Origin: Deltaproteobacteria bacterium
Lineage (GTDB): Bacteria > Desulfobacterota > Binatia > UBA9968 > JAJDTQ01
Length of the DNA: 64,000 nucleotides
Direction: 5' to 3'
NCBI GenBank assembly: GCA_028818755.1
Contig: JAPPNF010000167.1
Span: 124,001 to 188,000 of the forward strand
Shown here: positions 1 to 8,210 of the stretch, piece after piece
How the letters are laid out: every line of letters begins with the position of its first letter
How positions within the stretch are numbered: the first letter of the stretch is position 1
The notes under the pieces: model-generated
Told to the model about the DNA's origin: nothing
The model's database searches: none
The model's input: only the letters and a program-made list of their open reading frames with translations
Translations under genes and position numbers: made by a program

Positions 1-433
1 ACGGCAGCACGGTGAAGCCGTCCTCGACCAGCAGCCGCGCGGCCTCCAGCGTTCCCGGCGTGTCGGGATACAGGGTCTTGTCGTCGCCGATGACCTCGAG
101 CTTGACCATGTCGCCGACGCCGGCCTCCCGGGCCAGGCGGCAGGTGCGCACCGCTTCCTCCGGCGTGTAGCAACCGGCGGTGTTGGGCAGGATCGTGAAC
201 TTCTTGGGGTCCAGGTAGTCGAGCAGGTTCTCCTGGTCCCGATCGGTGATGTTGACGCGCCGCACCGCCACCGTGACGATCTCCGCGCCGGAGACCTCGA
301 TGGCCCTGCGGGTTTCCTCGAAGTCGCGGTACTTGCCGGTGCCGACGATGAGCCGGGAGCGGAACTCCTTCCCGGCCAGGCGCAGGCAATCGGTCGCTGC
401 CGCTTCGGTGGCTTGGGCTGTGGATTGGGTCAT
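1..433 (-). CDS. thiG: Thiazole synthase ThiG, C-terminus beyond window edge
   Basis: ThiG builds the thiazole phosphate ring of thiamine from 1-deoxyxylulose 5-phosphate, dehydroglycine and the sulfur carried by ThiS. Reading the minus strand from the ATG at 433, about 144 codons are open to the left edge. They show the family's N-terminal pattern: [12 protein letters not shown], then [10 protein letters not shown], then [17 protein letters not shown] and [17 protein letters not shown]. The start lies 4 bases beyond the thiS stop, which fits an operon. About 110 residues of a normal ThiG are missing because the window ends, not because the gene is visibly broken. Confidence 0.93.
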   Translation of the reverse strand, partial: MTQSTAQATEAAATDCLRLAGKEFRSRLIVGTGKYRDFEETRRAIEVSGAEIVTVAVRRVNITDRDQENLLDYLDPKKFTILPNTAGCYTPEEAVRTCRLAREAGVGDMVKLEVIGDDKTLYPDTPGTLEAARLLVEDGFTVLP

Positions 434-437
434 GGCT

Positions 438-638
438 CTATCCGCCGCCGACGAAGTGAACGATCTCCACCTCGTCGCCTTCCTTCAATTGGGTCTCGCC
501 GTGCGCGTCCCGGGACACGACCTCGGCGTTGAGCTCCACCACCACGCGTCCGGGCCGGATTTCCAGGTGCTCCAGGAGTTGGCCGACGCTGATGTCGGTC
601 GCGACTTCGCTGTCCTTGCCGTTGATGCGGATGACCAC
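438..638 (-). CDS. thiS: Sulfur carrier protein ThiS
   Basis: A 66-residue beta-grasp protein of normal ThiS length. It ends in the Gly-Gly tail (FVGGG) that is adenylated and then thiocarboxylated to carry sulfur to the thiazole synthase. The central [15 protein letters not shown] segment is typical of the family. The gene sits directly upstream of thiG on the same strand with a 4-base gap. The extra terminal glycine (GGG) is slightly unusual but occurs in the family. No TPP riboswitch was recognised in the short upstream gap (639-691). Confidence 0.92.
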   Translation of the reverse strand: MVIRINGKDSEVATDISVGQLLEHLEIRPGRVVVELNAEVVSRDAHGETQLKEGDEVEIVHFVGGG

Positions 639-691
639 AGCAGACTCCCCCGGTCGGAGTCTTATAGAATACTAGTTAACGGGTCCCGACA

Positions 692-1639
692 CTAGCGCGC
701 CGCGGCGATCTTGATCTCCAGTACGCCGATCCCCTCCACCTCGCCTTCCACCTTGTCGCCGACGTTGAGGAAGATGGGCGGAGTGCGGGCGAAGCCCACG
801 CCCGAGGGTGTTCCCGTGCTGATGATGTCGCCGGGCTCCAGGGTCAGGCCGTCGGACAGGTGCTCGATGGTCGTGGGAATGTCGAAGATCATGTCCCGGG
901 TGTTGCCGTCCTGCATGGTCTCGCCGTTGACGCGGCACTGGAGCCGGATGTTCTTGGGGTCGGGCATGGCGCTCTTGTGCACGAGGCTCGGCCCTATCGG
1001 GCAGAACGTGTCCAGGGACTTGCCCTTCCACCACTGAAGATGCGCGCGCTGCAGGTCGCGGGCGGTCATGTCCAGGCAGACGGTGTAGCCGAAGATGTAG
1101 TCGTTGGCCTTGGCGCGGGGGATGTTGCGGCCCTTGCGGCCGATGACCACCGCCAGCTCAACCTCCCAGTCGATCTTGCTGGTGACGGGATGCGCCAGCA
1201 GCCGGCCCTGGTCGCCGATGACCGCGGTGGCCGGCTTGGTGAAGAACACCGGCACCTTGGGCGTGTCGAGCTGGACTCCCCGTGCGCGCACGCCCTCGTC
1301 GATATGCTCCTGGTAGTTGACCCCCAGGCAGATGACGTTCTTTCGGGGCACGGGGATCGGCGACAGCAGCCGTACGCGATTGCGTTTCACCAGGACTTCC
1401 GCCTGAGCCAGCCTGCGGATGCCCTTGGAATCCAGTCCCTGGACGTACTTGGCTGCCTGCTTTGCCGTGTTGACGGCCTTGCCGCCGGCCTCGATGAAGG
1501 CCTGCATGCCGTCCAGATACGAAGCGGTAGCGCCCGGGAGATAGCGCCTGCTGACTTCCCGGAGGTCGACAATCTGATCGTCCTCGATCATCATTCCGAG
1601 GCGGGTCTTGCTGCGAAAACTGTAGGTGACGAAGCGCAT
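692..1639 (-). CDS. Fumarylacetoacetate hydrolase family protein
   Basis: A 315-residue member of the FAH fold, which holds C-C bond hydrolases, isomerases and decarboxylases acting on acyl-pyruvates and 2-oxo-dienoates. The catalytic core starts near residue 100 (NVICLGVNYQEHIDE). The acidic metal ligands are expected in DWEVELAVVIG and GYTVCLDMTARD, and the family's closing motif GDIISTGTPSGVG lies near residue 275. An N-terminal segment of about 95 residues matches the two-domain members. An AGGAG site precedes the ATG at 1639. The substrate cannot be told from sequence; catabolism of an aromatic or hydroxy-acid is likely. It lies upstream of thiS on the same strand with a 53-base gap, and no functional link is implied. 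Confidence 0.88.
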   Translation of the reverse strand: MRFVTYSFRSKTRLGMMIEDDQIVDLREVSRRYLPGATASYLDGMQAFIEAGGKAVNTAKQAAKYVQGLDSKGIRRLAQAEVLVKRNRVRLLSPIPVPRKNVICLGVNYQEHIDEGVRARGVQLDTPKVPVFFTKPATAVIGDQGRLLAHPVTSKIDWEVELAVVIGRKGRNIPRAKANDYIFGYTVCLDMTARDLQRAHLQWWKGKSLDTFCPIGPSLVHKSAMPDPKNIRLQCRVNGETMQDGNTRDMIFDIPTTIEHLSDGLTLEPGDIISTGTPSGVGFARTPPIFLNVGDKVEGEVEGIGVLEIKIAAAR

Positions 1640-1867
1640 CGACGAACTCCTTCTCTCTTCCGCCGGATCCCTTGCGGGTATGTGACGCTCTCTTTGAAGA
1701 ACCGTGTGGACAGGCGTTCGGAAAAGAACGCCATATCCTCATAGGAGAAGCACCGTACCGTTGTCAACCCGCCGCCGGCTCCGGCCGGCCGCGTCACGAA
1801 ATTGCATGGCCGGAAGGGTGGTGGTACCTTTTCGCCTGTGAAGAAAGCCAAGGGACAGCGCACCGCC

Positions 1868-2065
1868 ATGGAGGTAGGGGACCGCGTCCTGGTGAAAGGC
1901 GACATGCGCAAGCAGGTCATGCTGGTGGCCAGGGTGGAAATCCCCCACTCGACCCAGAAGGTCTTCGTCACGCGGTCGGGGGGCGACTTCACGGTGGGCC
2001 TCAAGATCTGGAAATCGGACTACGCCTGGAGCGAGAAGAACCAGATGTGGGTGTCGAAACGTTGA
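1868..2065 (+). CDS. Small conserved-looking hypothetical protein
   Basis: An ORF of 65 codons from the ATG at 1868, or 87 from the upstream ATG at 1802. The chosen start follows a weak AGGGA site. The protein is basic, begins MEVGDRVLVKGDMRKQVM, and has alternating strands (VEIPHST, FVTRSGGDFTVGLKIW) suggesting a small beta-barrel. It ends 32 bases before holA on the same strand and may share its transcript. I do not recognise a family. Overlapping minus-strand frames are weaker coding candidates. Confidence 0.5.
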   Translation: MEVGDRVLVKGDMRKQVMLVARVEIPHSTQKVFVTRSGGDFTVGLKIWKSDYAWSEKNQMWVSKR

Positions 2066-2097
2066 CGGCTTCGCTGACGGCCATCTCCTGGTGATGG

Positions 2098-3234
2098 ATG
2101 GCGCAAGACCTGGAAACGCTCCTCGGGGGCCTGCGCGAGGGCAAGGGGCCGGCCATCGTCCTGCTCCACGGCGACGAGTTCCGAGTGCGCGGGGCGAGCC
2201 GGGCCATCCTGAAGCTCCTCGCTCCTGATTCGGACCAGGGCCTGGGCATTTCGACGTTCGACGGCCGGGCCGCGTCGTGGGACGAGGTCGAAGCCGCCCT
2301 CATGACCCCCTCCCTGTTCGTCTCCGCCTGCACGGTCGTGGTGGAGAACGTTCCCTGGTTCGCTCCCCCCGAGCGCAAGGCGGAGCCCGCCGAACCGCCG
2401 GACGAGGAGAAGCCGGTTCCCGGCATTCCCAAGGCGGAAGAGCCGGGGAGGGTCCTCCAACTCCTGGAGCAGGGGCTGCCGGAGGGCACCCGCCTTGTGC
2501 TGCTGGCGCCCCAGGTGGACAAGCGCGGGCGCGCCTACAAGCAGTTGAGCCGCCAGGGCTGCGTCCTCGACCTGTCCGTGGAACGGGACCGCAGCGGCCG
2601 CATCCGTCGCGAGTCCCTCGCCGCCTTTCTCGATCAGCACCTCCGGCGGGCGCGCAAGAGAATCGATCCCCAGGCCCGTGAGGCGCTGCTGTCCCGGTGC
2701 GGCAACGAGCTCTGGGGCGTCCACCAGGAGATCGAGAAGCTGCTGTTGTACGTCGGCGATGCCGAGACCGTGGACGTGTCCGCCGTCGAGGAGATCTTCA
2801 CCGACCAGTCGGAGAGCTGGGTCTTCGACCTGACCGACTCCCTGGGGCAGAAGGACGCACTCGAGGCCCTGGGGTTCCTCAGGCGCCTCATGGCCGACGG
2901 AGAGTATCCGCTGCGGGTTCTGGGCGCCATCGCCAGCCAGGTGCGCCGCCTCCTGAGCGCCCGGCAACTCCTGGACAATGAGCTGGCCCGGGTCTGGCGC
3001 CCGCGCATGTCCTACACCGAGTTCCAGCAACGGATTCCCGCCGACACCGAGGGCCTCCCCACCAGGAGCCCCTACGCCAACTACCTGACGCTCCAGCGGG
3101 CGGAGCGGTTCACCCTTTCCGAGCTCGCGGGGTTCCTCCGGCTGATACGGGAGACCGACGCCCGCCTCAAGTCGTCCGGCCACCAGCCCCAGGCCGTGAT
3201 GGAAGGGCTGATCCTCGAGATGTGCCGCCCGTGA
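2098..3234 (+). CDS. holA: DNA polymerase III subunit delta (HolA)
   Basis: A 378-residue clamp-loader delta subunit, which opens the beta sliding clamp for loading onto primed DNA. The N-terminal domain opens with IVLLHGDEFRVRGASRAIL, the degenerate P-loop-like region of delta. The middle holds the family segment LSRCGNELWGVHQEIEKLLLY, followed by ESWVFDLTDSLGQKDALEAL. The C-terminal helical collar (SEQ pattern AIASQVRRLLSARQLL, then RETDARLKSSG) is typical. There is an insertion rich in Pro, Glu and Lys around residues 95-120 (EPPDEEKPVPGIPK). Length is slightly above the usual 330-350. It is a housekeeping gene and supports vertical inheritance of this part of the window. Confidence 0.9.
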   Translation: MAQDLETLLGGLREGKGPAIVLLHGDEFRVRGASRAILKLLAPDSDQGLGISTFDGRAASWDEVEAALMTPSLFVSACTVVVENVPWFAPPERKAEPAEPPDEEKPVPGIPKAEEPGRVLQLLEQGLPEGTRLVLLAPQVDKRGRAYKQLSRQGCVLDLSVERDRSGRIRRESLAAFLDQHLRRARKRIDPQAREALLSRCGNELWGVHQEIEKLLLYVGDAETVDVSAVEEIFTDQSESWVFDLTDSLGQKDALEALGFLRRLMADGEYPLRVLGAIASQVRRLLSARQLLDNELARVWRPRMSYTEFQQRIPADTEGLPTRSPYANYLTLQRAERFTLSELAGFLRLIRETDARLKSSGHQPQAVMEGLILEMCRP

Positions 3235-3237
3235 GCC

Positions 3238-3325
3238 AGGGCTCTGTGCCGCCCCTGGGCCGGGGCTCTGTGTACCCCCTCCCTTTGGGGGAGGGTGGCC
3301 GAAGGCCGGGTGAGGGCTCTCCGGC
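3238..3325 (+). repeat. GC-rich intergenic repeat and hairpin
   Basis: The gap after holA carries two direct copies of GGCTCTGTG (near 3240 and 3264) and a hairpin CCCTCC-CTTTG-GGGGAGGG at about 3275-3295, then GGCCGAAGGCCGGGTGAGGG. This looks like a widespread intergenic repeat and may also terminate holA, although no T-run follows. It is not coding. Confidence 0.4.
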
Positions 3326-3387
3326 CCAGTGGTGCGTTGCTAAAGATCCTCGCCGTTCCGCCGATTCCTTGAACAGGGAGTCGGGGT

Positions 3388-3876
3388 ATGATGCTGGGTT
3401 TCTTGCGACGGTTTTCCCTTCCAACGGCGGCGCTTCTGCTTGCGGCGTTCCTTTCCGGTTTCGCCGCGCATCTCCTGTACGGGCGCTGGAGCGGAGCGGC
3501 GCCGTGCCCGGAGCGCGTGGCCGGCAGTTCGACGGCCGCGGATTCATCCCCCGCGGCCGACCTGCCGGTGGTGGACGTAATGGAAGTGGAGCGGCTCCAG
3601 GAGTTGGCGGGCGTGTTGGCGCGGGTGCGGGGCCGGGTCTACCGCGTCGGGCACTCGTCCAAGAGCAACACCTACTTCCTGGACTTCGGCCCCTCCCGAT
3701 CCGCCTTCACGGCGGTCATCTTCTCGTCCACGGTGGACGCCTTCCTGCGCGACAACGCCCACCCGAACCGGTTCCAGGGACGGGAAGTGGAACTCACCGG
3801 ACGCATCAAGGACGATCCCAAGTACGGGCTGGAGATGATCCTCGAGAGCCCGGCGCAGATCAAGGTCTTACCCTGA
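3388..3876 (+). CDS. Membrane-anchored or exported OB-fold-like protein
   Basis: A 162-residue protein with an N-terminal hydrophobic segment at about residues 10-28 (LPTAALLLAAFLSGFAAHLL) that serves as a signal or anchor. A Ser/Ala/Pro-rich linker follows. The C-terminal 95 residues (LARVRGRVYRVGHSS, YFLDFG, FTAVIF, VELTGRIKDD) have the five-strand pattern of small OB-fold nucleic-acid-binding or nuclease-like domains seen in periplasmic proteins. No catalytic residues are recognised, so binding rather than catalysis is inferred. A GGGAG site precedes the start. Confidence 0.6.
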   Translation: MMLGFLRRFSLPTAALLLAAFLSGFAAHLLYGRWSGAAPCPERVAGSSTAADSSPAADLPVVDVMEVERLQELAGVLARVRGRVYRVGHSSKSNTYFLDFGPSRSAFTAVIFSSTVDAFLRDNAHPNRFQGREVELTGRIKDDPKYGLEMILESPAQIKVLP

Positions 3877-3986
3877 CCCGGGGACGAACGGTGTAGGGTT
3901 GGGTTTCAAACCCGCCCGGCCCGCTCCCGGCACTTCCGTCGCGAGTTTCTTGGATCGCGCGGCGTTTTCCGATAAGCTCCGCGCTT

Positions 3987-4163
3987 ATGGAAAGCCAGCC
4001 AGAGGGACGCTGCATGGTGTGCGCCAAGGTCGCCCCATTGAGCGGCGGCATCTGCGCGCCCTGCAACGAGAAGATTCGCGCCCAGGCCCAGGGAGCCCAG
4101 CGGGACATCCGCGACCGCTCCGACCGGGAGTTGCGCAAGCACGGGGGCAAGCCGGAGAAGTAG
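3987..4163 (+). CDS. 58-residue zinc-ribbon-like protein
   Basis: A short ORF that begins MESQPEGRCMVC and ends at TAG 4161. It has two CxxC knuckles, C9-x2-C12 and C23-x2-C26, followed by a charged helix rich in Arg, Gln and Lys (KIRAQAQGAQRDIRDRSDRE). The spacing suits one structural zinc. It lies between two plus-strand genes, 30 bases before the next. Function is unknown; nucleic-acid or protein binding is a guess from the motif. The paired Cys motifs make chance occurrence unlikely. Confidence 0.55.
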   Translation: MESQPEGRCMVCAKVAPLSGGICAPCNEKIRAQAQGAQRDIRDRSDRELRKHGGKPEK

Positions 4164-4193
4164 CCGCGGTTCGGCCCCGCGCGGGCGGCGCGA

Positions 4194-4808
4194 ATGACAG
4201 GGGACCCAGGACACTTCGAATCCATCGGCAACCGCCTCGGATTCCGCGAGACACCCTCGGGCGACGACGAGTTGAACCTGGTATGGCGCGGCGGCCGCTT
4301 TCCCGCCCTCCTGTGCCTCGGCATCGCCTGTTTCCTGCTGTTGCTCTCCTTTCCTGTCTTTCTCGCCATCCGCACCCACGGGCTCGACAGCGCGGTCGGG
4401 AACCTGTGGTATTTCCCGGCCATGAACGTGGTGCTGTTCGGCGTCGTGGCGTTCCTGCTGACGCTCAAGCGGACGATCCGGATCGACCGGCGCGCCGGCA
4501 AGGTGCACATGTCCCGCACCAGCCTGTTCATGCGGCGCCGGTTGACGCTGGAGTTCGACGAGGTGCGGGCGGTGAGGGTGGCCGACGACCAGGTCTACAG
4601 CGGCTTTGCCGTCGCGGGTTCCACGGCCGGGCAGAAGTCCTTCCCGGCGCGCTCCCTGCGCCTGCTCCTCTCCGGCTCGCGGTCGGTGCTGCTCGACCGG
4701 GGCGGCGGCAGGCGGCTGGACGCGCTGGCGGAGCGCATTGGCCGCTTCATGGGCAAGCCGGTGGAGGCGGTCCCGCGGGGAAGTCCGGCGGCCTCCGGCG
4801 GGGGTTGA
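4194..4808 (+). CDS. Two-TM membrane protein of unknown function
   Basis: A 204-residue protein. Two membrane segments lie at about residues 36-60 (FPALLCLGIACFLLLLSFPV) and 74-92 (FPAMNVVLFGVVAFLLTL). A cytoplasmic C-terminal domain of about 100 residues begins KRTIRIDRRAGKVHM and contains FDEVRAVRV and LRLLLSGSRSVLLD. That strand pattern resembles bacterial PH-like domains that follow two-TM hairpins. The start at 4194 follows the zinc-ribbon ORF by 30 bases. No enzyme motif is seen. Confidence 0.65.
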   Translation: MTGDPGHFESIGNRLGFRETPSGDDELNLVWRGGRFPALLCLGIACFLLLLSFPVFLAIRTHGLDSAVGNLWYFPAMNVVLFGVVAFLLTLKRTIRIDRRAGKVHMSRTSLFMRRRLTLEFDEVRAVRVADDQVYSGFAVAGSTAGQKSFPARSLRLLLSGSRSVLLDRGGGRRLDALAERIGRFMGKPVEAVPRGSPAASGGG

Positions 4809-4877
4809 CCGCCTACCGGATTCTTCCTATAAACAGGGCGTCGTTCGGGTATCTTCACGGACCCCGCTAGTGCCACG

Positions 4878-4942
4878 CTAGTGTCCTGTTCCACGCAATT
4901 TACCAGCATATCGGTAAAGAATTGCGTAGGACAGGACACTAG
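4878..4942. repeat. 65-bp imperfect palindrome (hairpin or MITE-like)
   Basis: The outer arms CTAGTGTCCTGT and ACAGGACACTAG are perfect over 12 bp. Inside them ACGCAATT pairs with AATTGCGT, and TACC with GGTA, around an 8-base loop. AGTTAAC follows directly. Fragments of the same end occur at 673-693 (ACTAGTTAACGGG and GACACTAG) and 26759-26766 (GGACACTAG), so it is a dispersed element rather than a private operator. It lies 32 bases upstream of the coxS-like gene. Confidence 0.6.
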
Positions 4943-4974
4943 TTAACGAATCTCACGATCGGAGACGGATTTTC

Positions 4975-5442
4975 ATGGACAAGAAGATCAAGTTTCGCGT
5001 CAACGGGACGGAGCACGAGATGGACGTGCCTACCAACCGGCTGTTGGTGGACCTGCTCCGTTACGATCTGGGCCTCACCGGAACCAAGGAAGGCTGCAGC
5101 GTCGGCGTGTGCGGCGCGTGCACGGTGCTCGTCGACGGAGAGATGGTGAGCTCGTGCCTGGCGCTGGCGGTATTCGCCGACGGCCACGACGTGACCACGG
5201 TGGAGGGGCTGGCCCAGGACGGCGAGCTGCACCCCGTGCAGCAGAGCTTCATCGCCTACGGCGGCTTCCAGTGCGGCATCTGCACCCCGGGCCAGGTGGT
5301 GGCGGCCAAGGCGCTGCTCGACCAGAATCCCAAGCCCAACGAAGAAGAGATCAAGGACTGGATGATGGGCAACCTGTGCCGCTGCACCGGCTACTACAAG
5401 ATCATCGAGTCCATCGAGAAGGCGCACGAGTTCGCCAAGTAA
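4975..5442 (+). CDS. Molybdenum hydroxylase 2Fe-2S subunit (CoxS-like)
   Basis: A 155-residue small subunit that passes electrons from the molybdenum cofactor to FAD in xanthine-dehydrogenase/CO-dehydrogenase family enzymes. The plant-ferredoxin-type cluster is ligated in GCSVGVCGACTVLVDG. The second cluster uses CGICTPGQVV and NLCRCTGYYKII. The length and all eight expected Cys are normal. It is followed 11 bases later by a CoxM-like gene and then a CoxG-like gene. No molybdopterin subunit is adjacent, so the reaction is unknown and carbon monoxide oxidation must not be assumed. Confidence 0.92.
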   Translation: MDKKIKFRVNGTEHEMDVPTNRLLVDLLRYDLGLTGTKEGCSVGVCGACTVLVDGEMVSSCLALAVFADGHDVTTVEGLAQDGELHPVQQSFIAYGGFQCGICTPGQVVAAKALLDQNPKPNEEEIKDWMMGNLCRCTGYYKIIESIEKAHEFAK

Positions 5443-5453
5443 GGGGTTGAGGA

Positions 5454-6320
5454 ATGATCGCTTTTGACTACCGCACTCCCGGAAGCCTCGAAGAGGCCTA
5501 CGCGGACCTGAAGGAACTCGGCTCCGACGGCAAGATCATCGCCGGCGGCACGGCGCTGGTCATCATGATGAAGCAGCAGCTCCTGCAACCCGCCTGCGTC
5601 ATCAGCCTGCGCAACGTTTCCGGGCTGAGCGACATATCGGAGAACAACGGCAGCGTGCACATCGGCGGCCTCGTGAGCCACGCCCACCTGGATGCGTCGG
5701 ATGTGGTGCAGGGCAAGCTCCCGGTGCTGGGCGCGACCTACCACCACGTGGCCACGCAGCGTGTGCGCACCATGGCCACGGTGGGCGGCGGACTTGCCCA
5801 CGCCGACCCCAACCAGGACCCGCCTCCGACCTTCATCGCCCTGGGCGCGAGCTTCGAGCTGAGCTCCGCGGGCGGCACCCGCTCGGTGGCGGCCGAGGAC
5901 TTCTTCAGCGACTACTACGAGACCGTGCTCGATCCTGAAGAGATCGTCACCGGCGTGAGCGTGCCGCTCATGGCCGCCAACAGCGGCGCGGCCTATCTCA
6001 AGTTCCTACCGCGCTCGGCCGACGACTACGCCACGGTCAGCGCCGCCGCGGTGGTCACCCTCGACGACGCCAAGTCCACCATCCAGGACGTCCGCATCGC
6101 CATGGGCAGCGTCAACACCACGCCGGTCCGGGCGACGGCTTCCGAGGACGTGCTCCGGGGGCAGCCGGTGAAGGCCGAGGGCCTGCGCGAAGCCGGCGAG
6201 AAGGCCAAGGAGCACACCGACCCGGTCAGCGACTTCCGCGGCTCGGGATCCTACAAGACGCAGATGGCCGCGGTGTTCGTGCGGCGCGCGCTCGAGCAGG
6301 CCATCGCCAACGCATCCTGA
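5454..6320 (+). CDS. Molybdenum hydroxylase FAD subunit (CoxM-like)
   Basis: A 288-residue FAD-binding medium subunit. The flavin diphosphate motif is IIAGGTALVIMMK near residue 30, and the second FAD region is TVGGGLAHADPNQD near residue 105; both fit the family patterns AGGT.. and TIGGN. The C-terminal domain ends VFVRRALEQAI. A GAGGA site lies just before the ATG. The order S-M-G fits a cox-like operon in which the large subunit has moved or been lost. It probably works with a large subunit encoded elsewhere. Confidence 0.9.
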   Translation: MIAFDYRTPGSLEEAYADLKELGSDGKIIAGGTALVIMMKQQLLQPACVISLRNVSGLSDISENNGSVHIGGLVSHAHLDASDVVQGKLPVLGATYHHVATQRVRTMATVGGGLAHADPNQDPPPTFIALGASFELSSAGGTRSVAAEDFFSDYYETVLDPEEIVTGVSVPLMAANSGAAYLKFLPRSADDYATVSAAAVVTLDDAKSTIQDVRIAMGSVNTTPVRATASEDVLRGQPVKAEGLREAGEKAKEHTDPVSDFRGSGSYKTQMAAVFVRRALEQAIANAS

Positions 6321-6336
6321 GCAACGGAGGAAACGA

Positions 6337-6789
6337 GTGAAATTCAGCCAAAGCGCAACCGTGCCCGCGGGCCGCGAGCCCCTGTGGCAGCTTCTCATGG
6401 ACATTCCCAGAGTGGCCACGTGCCTCCCGGGAGTCCAGGACGTCGAGCAGGTGGACGGCGAGACCTACCAGGGGACCCTGAAGGTCCGCGTCGGCCCCAT
6501 CGCATTGAGCCTGCAAGGCAAGATTGTCCTGGAGGAAAAGGACCAGGACGCTTGGCGCGCCGCGCTCCGGGCCGAGGCCGAGGACCGGCGCGTGGCCGGC
6601 GCCATGCGCGGCAAGTCCACCATGGAGCTCAAGGAACTGAGCGCCGAAGAGACCGAGCTCACCGTCGAAACCGACGTCAACATCCTCGGCAAGATCGGCG
6701 AGTTCGGCCAGCCCATCATTCGCAAGAAGGCCGACCAGATGCTCAACACCTTCATCGACAACATCAAGAAGGAGCTGGCGGCGAACTAG
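6337..6789 (+). CDS. CoxG-like SRPBCC accessory protein
   Basis: A 150-residue START-fold (SRPBCC) protein of the CoxG family, known as a membrane-recruitment or carrier factor of CO-dehydrogenase-like enzymes. Typical segments are VPAGREPLWQLLMDIPRVAT, CLPGVQDVE and GTLKVRVGPI. The GTG start at 6337 follows a good GGAGG site 16 bases after coxM. The gene is the last of the unit and is followed by a strong intrinsic terminator. Confidence 0.85.
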   Translation: MKFSQSATVPAGREPLWQLLMDIPRVATCLPGVQDVEQVDGETYQGTLKVRVGPIALSLQGKIVLEEKDQDAWRAALRAEAEDRRVAGAMRGKSTMELKELSAEETELTVETDVNILGKIGEFGQPIIRKKADQMLNTFIDNIKKELAAN

Positions 6790-6820
6790 CAGCGGAGATC
6801 GCAGAGTTACGGAGACGAAG

Positions 6821-6856
6821 GGGCGGCCGGTAGGGAGACTACCGGCCGCCCTTTTT
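6821..6856 (+). terminator. Rho-independent terminator of the cox-like unit
   Basis: A perfect 13-bp stem, GGGCGGCCGGTAG paired with CTACCGGCCGCCC, with a GGAGA loop and five T directly after. It lies 32 bases beyond the CoxG-like stop codon. Confidence 0.92.
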
Positions 6857-7046
6857 GCGCGTCCTTTCCAATGTTGACTTCCCCCCGGCACATCAGTACG
6901 ATCCGGCCAAGTCCGGCGGCCGCTGGGGGACTGTCGGAGCCGACCGTGCTCACCGTGCCGAGTGTCAACCGCTTGCGACGGGTGGGGCGACTACTGGATT
7001 CGCGCAGGCGTTGGCTGAGCGGCGACAACATCAGTGGAGGCCCGTC

Positions 7047-8144
7047 ATGAGAACTCGCACTGCACTCATCTTCATCACATTCGCTATCGGTCTTCTGGCC
7101 AGCGCGACCGTGTTCGCGCAGGACAAGCTGCCGGCGCGGCTGGCGGACGACCCGGTCGCCAAGGCGCTGGGCCCGGCGGTCATCAATGCGGCGCTCAAGG
7201 AGGGGAAGGTCATCTGGTACGGCGGCACCACCAGCCAGCAGTTCTTCGACTCGGGCGCCCAGGACCGGTTCGAGAAACGCTTCGGCATAGAGATCGAGCT
7301 CATCAGCGGCCGCATGCGCCATTTGACCGACCGGATCCGCACGGAGGTGGCGGTGGGCAAGGTCCAGGGCGATATCATGGAGGGCGGCGACAAGTACATG
7401 CTGGAGCTGCACGCCGTGGGTGCGTTGGCGAAGTGGCGCCCTCCCGCCCCGGAGCTGGAGAATATCGACAAGAAGGTATTCGTCAGCGAACCCGTCGGTT
7501 ATTGGTGGCCGGTCCACTTGAGCGCCCAGGCCATCCTCTTGAACACCAACTTGGTCAAGCCCGAGGACTACCCCAAGTCCTATTGGGACATCGTGGACCC
7601 CAAGTGGAAGGGAAGGGTGGCGATCCGCGACCCGCGCGCCTCCGGCGGCGGCGCCTGGCACATGCTGGGCATCTACAATACGCCGGGGATGGGCCTCGAT
7701 TACATCAAGAAGCTCAAGGCGACCGTCGAACCGTTCATCGTACGCGGCGGCAGCCGGAAGCTCCGCGACGCCATCGCGCGGGGCCAGTTCGCGCTCGGTT
7801 TCAGCGGACGCGGCGAGAACATCCGTGACCTGCCCAAGGGAACCCCAGTAAAGTTCATCGTGCCCAAGGAAGGGCAGGCCTGGACGCCGTTTTCCATTGC
7901 CACGATCAAGGGTGCGGGACGTCCGAACGCGGCCAAGGTGATCATGACGTGGTTCTACGAACTCGAGAACCTTCAGGCATGGAACACGCACGCCGGCCGC
8001 AACGTGCCGCATCCGAAGGTAAAGCCCCCGATTCCCGAGATGAGCCTGACGGCCTATCCACTAATGAGGAAGATCCCGTCCGAGCAACTCGGCGATCCGA
8101 ACTTCTTCTTCAAGGAAATGGAGAAGGTTTTCGGCATCCGGTGA
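7047..8144 (+). CDS. ABC transporter substrate-binding protein (ferric/thiamine type)
   Basis: A 365-residue periplasmic binding protein. The signal peptide runs from the ATG at 7047 through about residue 25 (ALIFITFAIGLLASATVFAQ), with cleavage after Ala. A GGAGG site supports this start over the upstream TTG in the same frame. The mature part (EGKVIWYGGTTSQQF, RIRTEVAVGKVQGDIM, YWWPVHLSAQAILLNT, YPKSYWDIVDPKWKGRVAIR) is the pattern of extracellular solute-binding proteins related to FbpA/AfuA. The link to an enolase-superfamily gene suggests an organic acid or its metal complex rather than bare iron; that is inference. Confidence 0.88.
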   Translation: MRTRTALIFITFAIGLLASATVFAQDKLPARLADDPVAKALGPAVINAALKEGKVIWYGGTTSQQFFDSGAQDRFEKRFGIEIELISGRMRHLTDRIRTEVAVGKVQGDIMEGGDKYMLELHAVGALAKWRPPAPELENIDKKVFVSEPVGYWWPVHLSAQAILLNTNLVKPEDYPKSYWDIVDPKWKGRVAIRDPRASGGGAWHMLGIYNTPGMGLDYIKKLKATVEPFIVRGGSRKLRDAIARGQFALGFSGRGENIRDLPKGTPVKFIVPKEGQAWTPFSIATIKGAGRPNAAKVIMTWFYELENLQAWNTHAGRNVPHPKVKPPIPEMSLTAYPLMRKIPSEQLGDPNFFFKEMEKVFGIR

Positions 8145-8210
8145 CGAGTGTCCCGTCTCAGGCGCAAACGCCATCCATGAGACAGGGGACTGCGACCTTG
8201 CCGGGAAGCC

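Noticed and set aside
639-691. Possible TPP riboswitch upstream of thiS.
   Set aside because: The gap is too short and has none of the conserved CUGAGA or ACCUGAUC-like boxes.
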